Translations under genes and position numbers: made by a program | Part shown: piece by piece, positions 54,848-62,571 of the stretch | Position numbering within the stretch: position 1 is the first letter of the stretch | Layout of the letters: the number at the start of each line of letters is the position of its first letter | The notes under the pieces: model-generated | Databases searched by the model: none | Seen by the model: the letters and a program-made list of their open reading frames with translations, nothing else | Told to the model about the DNA's origin: nothing | Assembly: GCA_025462885.1 (NCBI GenBank) | Contig: JAOAPN010000004.1 | Span: 558,001-622,000, forward strand | Length of the DNA: 64,000 nt | Direction of reading: 5' to 3' | From: Acidobacteriaceae bacterium | Lineage (GTDB): Bacteria > Acidobacteriota > Terriglobia > Terriglobales > Acidobacteriaceae

Positions 54848-56025
54848 TTCGCACCTCCAAAGACGACCTCGAAGGCTTGTTCAAAGTCTGCGATCAGATC
54901 CTGTGGCGCTTCAAGTCCAACAGAGAGACGAATCAGACGATCCGAAATTCCAAGCCGGTCTCGCAGCTCCTGGGAGAGATCGCAGTGAGAGGCGGTTGCG
55001 GGATTCGTGATCAGCGTTTCGACGCTGCCCAGGCTCTCTGCGCAGGTGCAGAGCTTGAGCGCTTCCATGAAGCGTAAAGACTCATCCGTGCTCGCATTCA
55101 GTTCGAACGCAAGCATTCCTCCGAAGGCACTCTGTTGCTTTTTGGCAAGCTCTCTTTGCGGGAAGGATTCGAGGCCTGGGTAGTAGACCTTGGCAACGCG
55201 TGGATGTTTCTCAAGCCACTCCGCAACCTCTCCAGCGTGGCTGCAATGCATCGCAAGCCGTGCTGGAAGCGTCTTGATTCCCTGGATCGTAAGCCACGCG
55301 TCGAACGGGGCCTGGATCGTTCCAAGAATCTTGCGCACAAAGCGGAGCCGCTCCATGTTCGTTTCATCGTGGCTTGCAAGCGATCCTCCGATGGTCGCGT
55401 TGTGTCCATCGATGTACTTGGTCGTCGACAACATGGAGATGTCCGCGCCAAGCGCGAGGCAGTTCTGGAGCAGCGGCGTGAGGAAAGTGTTATCGACCGC
55501 TACCAGGATGTTCTCGTGTGAGTGGGCCAGCTCCGCGACTGCCTTCACGTCTGTCAGCTTCAGTGTCGGATTTGCCGGCGTCTCGATGAAGATCATCCGT
55601 GTATTCGGTCGGATAGCCTGCTCGATCGCCGCCAGGTCGGACGTATCGACAAAGGTGTAGTCGACCGCAAAGTTGCCGAGCACCTGTTGGAACAGACGCG
55701 TGGTTCCGCCGTAGATTACCTCCGACAGAATGACGTGATCCTTTGCCTTCAGCAGTGCGAGACACAGGGTGCTGATGGCGGCCATTCCCGACCGGAAACA
55801 CAAGGCCGAAACCGATCCTTCAATGGCAGCGATGGATTGCTCCAGCGCATTGACGGTAGGATTCGCTCCACGCGAATAACCGTATCCCTTGGTCACGCCG
55901 ACAGTCTCATGGACGTAAGTGGCGGTCTGATGAATCGGAAAAAGAATCGAGTTGGACTGACTCTCGTAGACTCGGTTCGAATGGATGACGAGGGTGGACG
56001 GCTGAAAGGCTGGTCGATCGGACAC
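54844..56025 (-). CDS. Cys/Met metabolism PLP enzyme (cystathionine synthase/lyase type)
   Basis: A 393-aa paralogue of the downstream gene. YGYSRGANPTVNALEQSIAAIEG, CFRSGMAAIS, the PLP Lys in SMLSTTKYIDGHNATIGGSL and SLGSVETLITNPATASH are typical of cystathionine gamma-synthase and gamma-lyase. I start at the GTG at 56025, preceded by AGGAG at six bases; the longer frame to 56199 has no support. With its partner it probably interconverts homocysteine and cysteine via cystathionine. A possible structured leader lies upstream. Confidence 0.87.
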   Translation of the reverse strand: MSDRPAFQPSTLVIHSNRVYESQSNSILFPIHQTATYVHETVGVTKGYGYSRGANPTVNALEQSIAAIEGSVSALCFRSGMAAISTLCLALLKAKDHVILSEVIYGGTTRLFQQVLGNFAVDYTFVDTSDLAAIEQAIRPNTRMIFIETPANPTLKLTDVKAVAELAHSHENILVAVDNTFLTPLLQNCLALGADISMLSTTKYIDGHNATIGGSLASHDETNMERLRFVRKILGTIQAPFDAWLTIQGIKTLPARLAMHCSHAGEVAEWLEKHPRVAKVYYPGLESFPQRELAKKQQSAFGGMLAFELNASTDESLRFMEALKLCTCAESLGSVETLITNPATASHCDLSQELRDRLGISDRLIRLSVGLEAPQDLIADFEQAFEVVFGGAK

Positions 56026-56084
56026 TAAATTCTCCTGTACTCGTTGAGCGCTGAAAAGGGACAAACATCGGCGGCTGGAATTTG

Positions 56085-56161
56085 GCCCCAGACGGCTGCT
56101 CAGAGAAGGGAAGTGTGTGAGCTGATCACAGATCCAACGCTGGCATGGTGCCGGCTGGGGC
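56085..56161 (-). promoter_or_regulatory. Possible structured leader of the trans-sulfuration operon
   Basis: On the minus strand GCCCCAG and CTGGGGC form a 7-bp closing stem around two small hairpins (GGCACCATGCC and TGTGATCAGCTCACA), 60 bases before the start codon. I checked for SAM-I signatures and did not find them. Low confidence. Confidence 0.25.
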
Positions 56162-56333
56162 GCACATAGCCATATGCATTCGACATGTCCTTTGAGCAAT
56201 CTTCATCGGAGAGAACGTCCCCTGATATAGCTTCCAGTATATCCGCGCAACATGCAAAGCGTTTCGGCAAGCGCCCGGGCGCGTACGCCCCAGCCGTCTC
56301 AAAGAATCGCTCTTGCCCATACAATTCCAGAAG

Positions 56334-57113
56334 ATGTCTCTCGCAAATCGCCGCATCCTCATCACTCGCACCCGCCACCAGGCCTCCACCCTCGCATCGG
56401 AGCTGGAAGTCCGCGGCGCCGTCCCTATCCTGATCCCCACCATAGAAATCGCACCGCCCGATTCCTTCTCAGTACTCGATGCCGCACTCGCAGCCATACG
56501 TTCCTATGACTGGCTGATCTTCACCAGCGCCAACGCAGTCGAAGCCTTCCACCGCCGCGCCCAGTTTCATCACCTCACCGCAATCCCTCGCCGCATTGCC
56601 GTCATCGGACCCGCCACGGCCCGCGCCGTCGAAGCAATCGGTCTGCAAATAGACCTGATGCCTCTCCGCTACATCGCCGAATCCCTGGCGCAAACGCTGA
56701 TTGAGCAGGCCTTCAAGACCGTCGACGACGAAGCTCGACCCAACCTCCTCCTCATCCGAGCCGAGCAGGCCCGCGACATACTTCCAGCGGCCCTCATTGC
56801 CGCTGGCGCCCATCTCACAATCGCCGACGCCTACCGTAATCAGGTTCCCTCAGAAGCTGTCCCGGCGTTGCAAGCTCTCTTCTCCGGACAGGTTCCACCA
56901 GAAGCGATCACCTTCACCAGCGCCTCCACCGCGACGAATCTCTTCAACCTGCTCGAAGCCGCTGACCTCACCATGCCGGCCGGAATGATCCTCGCCTCAA
57001 TCGGACCCATTACCTCGAACACCCTCCGCGAACTAGGTCACCCACCCACCATCGAAGCATTGGAACCCACCATCCCAGCTCTCATCCAGGCACTCGAAAC
57101 CCACTTTGCCTAA
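56334..57113 (+). CDS. hemD: Uroporphyrinogen-III synthase
   Basis: A 259-aa HemD-type enzyme that cyclises hydroxymethylbilane to uroporphyrinogen III. RRILITRTRHQASTLASELE at the N-terminus, YDWLIFTSANAVEAF, IAVIGPATARAVEAIG, and the second-lobe TFTSASTATNLFNLLEA with ASIGPITSNTLRELG are the family blocks. I start at 56334 (ATG before SLANRR). It is divergent from the trans-sulfuration pair. A hemQ-like gene lies 1 kb downstream on the other strand, so two haem genes are close. Confidence 0.9.
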   Translation: MSLANRRILITRTRHQASTLASELEVRGAVPILIPTIEIAPPDSFSVLDAALAAIRSYDWLIFTSANAVEAFHRRAQFHHLTAIPRRIAVIGPATARAVEAIGLQIDLMPLRYIAESLAQTLIEQAFKTVDDEARPNLLLIRAEQARDILPAALIAAGAHLTIADAYRNQVPSEAVPALQALFSGQVPPEAITFTSASTATNLFNLLEAADLTMPAGMILASIGPITSNTLRELGHPPTIEALEPTIPALIQALETHFA

Positions 57114-57190
57114 GCAAACGAGGGAACCAGCCCAGTGTCCCGAGCCTGAACCAGCGTTAGTGTCCTGAGTCTAAAGTTCGTTCCAGGAAC

Positions 57191-57275
57191 TCAGGGCCAA
57201 CGGCCCTGACCACATACCAGCCTAGGCCGAAGGCCTAGGTCACAGACGCCACCGCACCGAGGGCTGAAGGCCCGA
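57191..57275. repeat. Three small REP-like hairpins between convergent genes
   Basis: TCAGGGCC-AAC-GGCCCTGA, CCTAGGCC-GAA-GGCCTAGG and GGGCT-GAA-GGCCC follow each other between hemD and nth. Similar stems with three-base loops suggest a REP-like cluster that may also end transcription. Confidence 0.5.
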
Positions 57276-57295
57276 CCCATAATTCCTTCAACGAA

Positions 57296-58033
57296 CTAGT
57301 GCGAACCCCAGGTCTTGTCGGATGAGTCACAAAGCCGTTCCAGCGTACAGTCCACACAACGCGGCTTCCGAGCGATACAAATCGCCCGTCCATGATGTAT
57401 CAGCTCATGCGAAAACTGGATCCAGCGGTCCTGCGGAATTATCTTCGCCAGATCCTGCTCGACCTTCTCCGGCGTAGTATGCGACGTCAGCTCCAATCGC
57501 CGCGACAGCCGCAGAACGTGCGTGTCCACCACCACGCCGGCCGCGATCCCATACCAGGACCCCAGCACTACATTGCCCGTCTTCCGCGCCACACCTGGCA
57601 GTCGCAGAATCTCATCCATCGTCTGCGGAACCTTGCCCCCAAACTCCTCGACGACGACGCGCGCAGCCCCTTGAATATTCTTAGCCTTGTTCCGAAAGAA
57701 GCCTGTAGTCCGCACCAGCTCTTCCAGCTCCAGCAAAGATGCCGCAGCCATCGCCTTAGGGGTAGGGAAGCGCTTGAACAGCGCCGGAGTCACCAGATTC
57801 ACCCGCACATCCGTACACTGTGCCGAAAGGATTGTAGCCACCGTCAGCTCCCACGCATTCTTATGAGTCAGCGCACAGACGACATCCGGATAAGCCTTCC
57901 GCAGCTCCTCCAGAATCGCAGCAATCCGTTCGGGTGCGAGCGGTTTCTTCGACCCACCCGGCTTCCGCGGGGCCTTCACCAAAGGCCCCGCAGTCTCGTC
58001 CCTCTTTGCATCTGAAGTCAGTCGCGTTGCCAT
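57296..58033 (-). CDS. nth: Endonuclease III
   Basis: A 245-aa base-excision repair DNA glycosylase/AP lyase acting on oxidised pyrimidines. The helix-hairpin-helix LPGVARKTGNVVLG carries catalytic Lys151, and VVVDTHVLRL carries Asp170. The C-terminal cluster C219-x6-C226-x2-C229-x5-C235 binds a [4Fe-4S] centre. The N-terminal ~30 residues are basic and slightly longer than in E. coli. It starts 3 bases after the hemQ-like stop, so the two are co-transcribed. Confidence 0.95.
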   Translation of the reverse strand: MATRLTSDAKRDETAGPLVKAPRKPGGSKKPLAPERIAAILEELRKAYPDVVCALTHKNAWELTVATILSAQCTDVRVNLVTPALFKRFPTPKAMAAASLLELEELVRTTGFFRNKAKNIQGAARVVVEEFGGKVPQTMDEILRLPGVARKTGNVVLGSWYGIAAGVVVDTHVLRLSRRLELTSHTTPEKVEQDLAKIIPQDRWIQFSHELIHHGRAICIARKPRCVDCTLERLCDSSDKTWGSH

Positions 58034-58036
58034 ACG

Positions 58037-58846
58037 TTACCCAAGCCGGTTCAGCATCTCCATTGCAGGCAGACGAACGCAGCTAAAGATCGGAAAATCC
58101 TTCAACGTATACAAGCTGATCTCCGTATCCCGCAGAGCCTCCACCAGAGCCAGAAAGTCCTCCGGGAAGTTCGTCTCAAACGCCACCGTAAACTCCTGGT
58201 CATCGATCCCGAACGAGTACGCCGTGTTGATCTTCACCCGCGGATACAGCATCCCAACGCGGATATGCTCCTTCATTAACCGGTGCCGCTCCTCCGCTGG
58301 CAACCGATACCACGGCCGCGTCTTCCAGAACGGATAGATAAAGATGTACTTCTGCCCGCCAGGACGCAGCGCCCCACGTCCTTCGCCTTCGCTCTCGTCC
58401 TCGCGATCGATCTGGTACTGCGACCGCCGCGCCATCGCCAGAAAATTATGCGGCGTAGTCAGGTACCCACCCAGCGGAGTCCCCATCAACTCGCTGCGCA
58501 TCGCGTTCAGCTCATCCACCGCATAGCCAATCGACCAGACGCACATATCCACATCGCCCCGCGTCCCAATCGTCGAATACGTGATCGACAAAAACTCTCC
58601 CGGCTTGTTCCACTTCTCCAGCACCGCTGCAAACGCAGCCTTGTGCGCGGCCTTCTCTTCCGCGGGCAGACGTCGCCACTCCGGCATCACCTTGTAGAAG
58701 CTGAAGCAAACCACCTGCTGCTTCACTGGCGGCTTCGAAGGATCATGCGGAGCGGCTCCATAGCTGCTCGCCGGGCGGCCTGCCGCGACGGGTGCTGCTG
58801 CGGGTGTTTCAACGGAAGGCTTGGTCTCTGCAACAGTCTCTGACAT
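58037..58846 (-). CDS. hemQ: Chlorite-dismutase family protein, probable coproheme decarboxylase HemQ
   Basis: A 269-aa member of the HemQ/chlorite-dismutase family. The ATG at 58846 has an AGGAG site; the open frame continuing to 59467 lies antisense to the DedA gene and is not coding. A Pro/Ala-rich N-terminus (~40 residues) precedes VVCFSFYKVMPEWRRLPAEEKAAH and YSTIGTRGDVDMCVWS. FIYPFWKTRPWYRLPAEER and MKEHIRVGMLYPRVKINTAYSFGIDDQEF are the haem-side blocks. HemQ makes haem b from coproheme in the coproporphyrin-dependent route. Family is sure; the exact activity is inferred. Confidence 0.88.
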   Translation of the reverse strand: MSETVAETKPSVETPAAAPVAAGRPASSYGAAPHDPSKPPVKQQVVCFSFYKVMPEWRRLPAEEKAAHKAAFAAVLEKWNKPGEFLSITYSTIGTRGDVDMCVWSIGYAVDELNAMRSELMGTPLGGYLTTPHNFLAMARRSQYQIDREDESEGEGRGALRPGGQKYIFIYPFWKTRPWYRLPAEERHRLMKEHIRVGMLYPRVKINTAYSFGIDDQEFTVAFETNFPEDFLALVEALRDTEISLYTLKDFPIFSCVRLPAMEMLNRLG

Positions 58847-58915
58847 ATCGATCTCCTGAAGTATCAATGTTAGTGCATCCCGTCCGGCTCTCAGCCCGAT
58901 ATACTTCAAGTACCC

Positions 58916-59554
58916 ATGTCTGAGCGAATCATTACCTTCCTGGCAAGCTTCATCATTGCTGTCATCTCCGCTGGCGGCTACTTCGGCGTCGTTCTCCTCA
59001 TGGGAATCGAATCGGCCTGCGTCCCGCTCCCCTCCGAGATCATCATGCCCTTCGCGGGCTATCTCGTGCATACCGGGCAGCTTAAGCTCTTCTGGGTGGC
59101 CACCGCCGGAGCCATCGGCTGCAACCTCGGTTCCATCCCCGCCTACTGGCTCGGCGCCTGGGGAGGTCGTCCTGCCATCGAGCGCTTCGGCCGCTTCGTC
59201 CTCCTCAGCCGTCACGACCTCGACCGTGTCGAACACTTCTTCCAGAGGTTCGGCGGTATCACTGTCCTGATCGGCCGGCTGCTTCCAGTCGTCCGGACCT
59301 TCATCGCCCTGCCTGCTGGCATCGCGCGCATGCCGCAACTTCGCTTCCACCTCTACACCTTCATCGGCTCTTGGCCGTGGTGCTACGTCCTCGCCTGGGT
59401 TGGCATGCGGCTTGGCGATAAGTGGGAGACCGATCCCCGCTTCAAGGCCATCTTCCACCGCTTCCACCTCGGCGTGGAGATTGCCCTGCTGGCTGGCATC
59501 ATCTGGTTCGTAACCTCACACTGGAAGAATCGGATTCGAGTCGATCCCGTCTAG
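58916..59554 (+). CDS. DedA family membrane protein
   Basis: A 212-aa inner-membrane protein of the DedA/SNARE-associated family, some of which move phospholipid head groups or undecaprenyl phosphate across the membrane. The N-terminal block GIESACVPLPSEIIMPFAGYL and the central FQRFGGITVLIGRLLPVVRTFIALPAGIARM with its GxxxVxxxR/P motif are diagnostic. Four to five hydrophobic segments are visible. It is divergent from hemQ (69 bases between starts) and followed by the inositol phosphate synthase gene. Confidence 0.92.
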   Translation: MSERIITFLASFIIAVISAGGYFGVVLLMGIESACVPLPSEIIMPFAGYLVHTGQLKLFWVATAGAIGCNLGSIPAYWLGAWGGRPAIERFGRFVLLSRHDLDRVEHFFQRFGGITVLIGRLLPVVRTFIALPAGIARMPQLRFHLYTFIGSWPWCYVLAWVGMRLGDKWETDPRFKAIFHRFHLGVEIALLAGIIWFVTSHWKNRIRVDPV

Positions 59555-59676
59555 TTAGCGGTGACGTAAGTCCTTCTGGATCATATAGTTGCACTCTCGG
59601 CGGACCTGCGCCATACTGGGGTCTCCGCGGCCCATTTACGCCTCGGAAATCGACTCGCAGAAGGGTACCGCCAAGC

Positions 59677-61023
59677 ATGTCCACACAAGAAGCCGCCAAG
59701 CACGCCGCGGCCAGCATTAAGCCAGCCACCGGAAAACTCGGCATCATGATCCCCGGCATGGGAGCCGTAGCCACCACCCTCATCGCCGGCGTAGAAGCTA
59801 TTCGTCGCGGACTCGCCAAACCCATCGGCTCCATCTCCCAGATGGGGACCATCCGCCTCGGCAAACGTACCGAGGGCCGCAGCCCCCTCATCAAGGACTT
59901 CGCCCCCCTTGCCTCGCTCGACGACCTCGTCTTCACCGGATGGGACATCTTCGGCGGCAACCTCTACGACGCCGCCAAGACCGCCCAGGTCCTCGACCGC
60001 GACCAGCTCGAACAGATCCGCCCGTTCCTCGAATCCATCGAGCCCATGCCTGCCGTCTTCGACCAGCACTACGTCAAGCGCCTCACCGCGCAGAAGTCCA
60101 AGACTGGCAAAAACAAGTGTGACCTCGCCAACCAGATCCGTAACGATATCGCCGAGTTCAAGACCCGCACCGACCGCCAGGTCATGATCTGGTGCGGCTC
60201 TACCGAGATCTACCTCGAACAGACCGCCGTCCACCAGACCCTTGAAGCCTTCGAGCGCGGTCTCGTTGAAGATGACCCCGACATCGCACCCTCGATGCTC
60301 TACGCCTGGGCCGCCCTCAAGGAAGGCATCCCTTTCATCAACGGAGCACCCAACCTCACCGTCGACATCCCCGCCCTCAACGAGCTCTCTCGCAAGATGA
60401 ACGCACCCATCTGTGGCAAGGACTACAAGACCGGCCAGACCTTCATCAAGACCGTCCTCGCTCCCGCCTTCAAGACCCGCATGCTGGGAGTCGCCGGATG
60501 GTACTCCACCAACATCCTCGGCAATCGTGACGGCGAAGTCCTCGACGATCCCGACTCCTTCAAGACCAAAGAGGTCTCGAAGCTCGGCGTCCTCGAACAC
60601 ATCTTCCAGCCCGAACTCCACCCCGATCTCTACAAGGACCTGTACCACAAGGTCCGCATCAACTATTACCCACCGCGTGGCGACAACAAAGAGGGCTGGG
60701 ACAACATCGACATCTTCGGCTGGCTCGGATACCCGATGCAGCTCAAGGTGGACTTCCTCTGCCGCGACTCCATCCTCGCCGCCCCCCTGGCCCTGGACCT
60801 CTGTCTCTTCATGGACCTCGCCGCCCGCACCCCAGGCTTCGCCGGTCTTGGCATCCAGGAGTGGCTCAGCTTCTACTTCAAGGACCCCGACACCGCACCC
60901 GGCGTCTACCCCGAACACGACCTCTTCATCCAATCCATGAAGCTGAAGAACACCCTCCGCTACATCATGGGCGAAGAACTCATCACCCACTTAGGTTTGG
61001 ACTACTACACCCACGCAGAGTAG
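59677..61023 (+). CDS. ino1: Inositol-3-phosphate synthase
   Basis: A 448-aa NAD-dependent enzyme that isomerises glucose 6-phosphate to myo-inositol 3-phosphate. LGIMIPGMGAVATTLIAGVEA binds NAD; WCGSTEIYLEQT, PFINGAPNLTVDIPAL and GKDYKTGQTFIKTVLAP are active-site blocks, and GWYSTNILGNRDGEVL follows. I start at the ATG at 59677, where the family sequence begins; the open frame to 59422 overlaps the DedA gene. The product feeds inositol lipids or compatible solutes. A strong hairpin terminator follows. Confidence 0.95.
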   Translation: MSTQEAAKHAAASIKPATGKLGIMIPGMGAVATTLIAGVEAIRRGLAKPIGSISQMGTIRLGKRTEGRSPLIKDFAPLASLDDLVFTGWDIFGGNLYDAAKTAQVLDRDQLEQIRPFLESIEPMPAVFDQHYVKRLTAQKSKTGKNKCDLANQIRNDIAEFKTRTDRQVMIWCGSTEIYLEQTAVHQTLEAFERGLVEDDPDIAPSMLYAWAALKEGIPFINGAPNLTVDIPALNELSRKMNAPICGKDYKTGQTFIKTVLAPAFKTRMLGVAGWYSTNILGNRDGEVLDDPDSFKTKEVSKLGVLEHIFQPELHPDLYKDLYHKVRINYYPPRGDNKEGWDNIDIFGWLGYPMQLKVDFLCRDSILAAPLALDLCLFMDLAARTPGFAGLGIQEWLSFYFKDPDTAPGVYPEHDLFIQSMKLKNTLRYIMGEELITHLGLDYYTHAE

Positions 61024-61040
61024 CTGGACAGCTCATAACT

Positions 61041-61090
61041 GAAAAACTGCAACGGCTGCGAAGCGAGCTTCGCAGCCGTTGCAGTTTTTC
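61041..61090 (+). terminator. Strong intrinsic terminator after ino1
   Basis: A perfect 24-bp inverted repeat with a 2-base spacer. The outer arms are GAAAAACTGC and GCAGTTTTTC, giving a T tract within the descending arm, 18 bases after the ino1 stop. Confidence 0.8.
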
Positions 61091-61158
61091 ACCTCAAAAA
61101 TTCCCTAACCGCGCAGCCGGAAGCTTGTCTAAGCGGTCATACCTGAAAAGGAGCCGCG

Positions 61159-62313
61159 ATGAAAGCGATATTTTTGCTGGTGTTAATGGCTTATTCCAGC
61201 GCTGGTTGGGCCAAGCCAGACCGGAAAGACGAGATCATTGCGAAGGCTGTTCAGGCGATGGGAGGCATTGAGCGGATTCATGCTTTGCACAGCCTGATAT
61301 ATCGCGGTTTTCACTATGAGGGAAGTTACAAGCAGGAGTATGCAGGCACCAGGCATTCGACTGCGGTCATGGTGCGGATGCGGCCGGGTCTGCGACTGGT
61401 GGGATGCAGGCCAGAGGTCCCGGGATGCGATGGAAACTGGGGATGGATTGTGGAAGGGTTCGACGGCACGCGAGGGTGGGAGTTGAACTGGCCGAAACAG
61501 CGCTTGGTGAGAACGGTCAACAAGGCGGAGAGGGCGCTGCGTTGTGGCGCAGCCTTCGACTATCTGTTCATCGACTACAAAGAGCGCGGATTTCATGCGA
61601 AATATCTGGGACGGAAACGGGTTTTGGGGGAGACGCTGGAGGCGGTCGAAATTGGCCGGGACGAATGCAGCGCTCCGGTCGTGTACTACTTCGACCCGTC
61701 AAACTTTGACCTGCGGATGAGGGAGATGGCAATTCCGGTGCACGCGCGCGGAGACGCAGTGAACCTGATCTCCGTGTCGCATGGTTTTAAGATCGTAAAT
61801 GGCGTGAAGCTGAGCTCGCGTGAAGAGGAAGTTAACTTGAGGACAGGCGATGTGGTCGATGGAGGGGAATGGACGTCAATCGAGGCGAACACCGTAGATG
61901 ACAGGAAAGTATTCGAAGCACCCAGCGTGCATCCCGCGGGAATTACGGCAGTCGTTCTGGAGATGCTCGCCCAGACAGGAGATCTAACCCCGAAGCAGAT
62001 GCTGGAGATGTATACAAGATTTCGCACCAGCGAAGAGGGTCGAAGCGCGGACGTGACCTACGACATGAACTGGCTCGGATTCGAACTGCTCAAGGTGGAT
62101 AAATACGACTACGCTCTTCCGGTGCTGAAACAGGTTATCGACGAAAACCCCACTTCGGGTACGGCATTTGCGAGTCTAGGCGAGGCCTATCTCCAGATGA
62201 AAGATAATGCCAAAGCGATGGAGTCATTCCAGCATGCGGTGGACCTGGGACTGAAGGACGAGGATGTGGATCGGAAGCTCAGCAGGTTGCGGGGAGCGCT
62301 AGCCAAATCGTAG
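61159..62313 (+). CDS. Secreted LolA-like protein with C-terminal TPR (function unknown)
   Basis: A 384-aa protein with an AAAAGGAG ribosome-binding site and a signal peptide ending near GWAK. Residues ~25-260 resemble LolA/LppX-like lipoprotein-carrier folds: KAVQAMGGIERIHALHSLIY at the start, then FDGTRGWELNW, and VSHGFKIVNGVKLSSREEEV. The last ~90 residues hold TPR-type helices (ALPVLKQVIDENPTSGTAFASLGEAYLQ, AMESFQHAVDLG). Such proteins are common in Acidobacteria with no fixed role. A periplasmic location is inferred. Confidence 0.75.
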   Translation: MKAIFLLVLMAYSSAGWAKPDRKDEIIAKAVQAMGGIERIHALHSLIYRGFHYEGSYKQEYAGTRHSTAVMVRMRPGLRLVGCRPEVPGCDGNWGWIVEGFDGTRGWELNWPKQRLVRTVNKAERALRCGAAFDYLFIDYKERGFHAKYLGRKRVLGETLEAVEIGRDECSAPVVYYFDPSNFDLRMREMAIPVHARGDAVNLISVSHGFKIVNGVKLSSREEEVNLRTGDVVDGGEWTSIEANTVDDRKVFEAPSVHPAGITAVVLEMLAQTGDLTPKQMLEMYTRFRTSEEGRSADVTYDMNWLGFELLKVDKYDYALPVLKQVIDENPTSGTAFASLGEAYLQMKDNAKAMESFQHAVDLGLKDEDVDRKLSRLRGALAKS

Positions 62314-62571
62314 AAATGTTGGGCGCACATGCATCGTGCTTTTGCGATGGCTGGGCATCAATCCATCTCAGCCGTCCTTGCGCCCGAATCCCAAGAGCTT
62401 CACCGTAAAGGGTGGGGTATCGCGCAACCGCGCGATTGCCTTCCTCTCCCGCCAAGCTCTCTGCAGTTGACTTCACTCCACCGATTCGCTACTTTGAAGT
62501 CTCTTCCCCTCGCCAAGTCGCGAAAACTATAGCTCCCAAAGCAGTCACTCTACCTATCAGGAGTGTTACTC

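Noticed and set aside
58847..59467. N-terminal extension of the HemQ-like frame
   Set aside because: The extension is acidic low-complexity sequence antisense to the DedA gene, while the ATG at 58846 has a good ribosome-binding site and family-like start.
59581..60990. 469-codon open frame on the minus strand
   Set aside because: It lies wholly antisense to inositol-3-phosphate synthase. It is an artefact of GC-rich third positions; its translation is low-complexity Glu/Val/Gly with no family.
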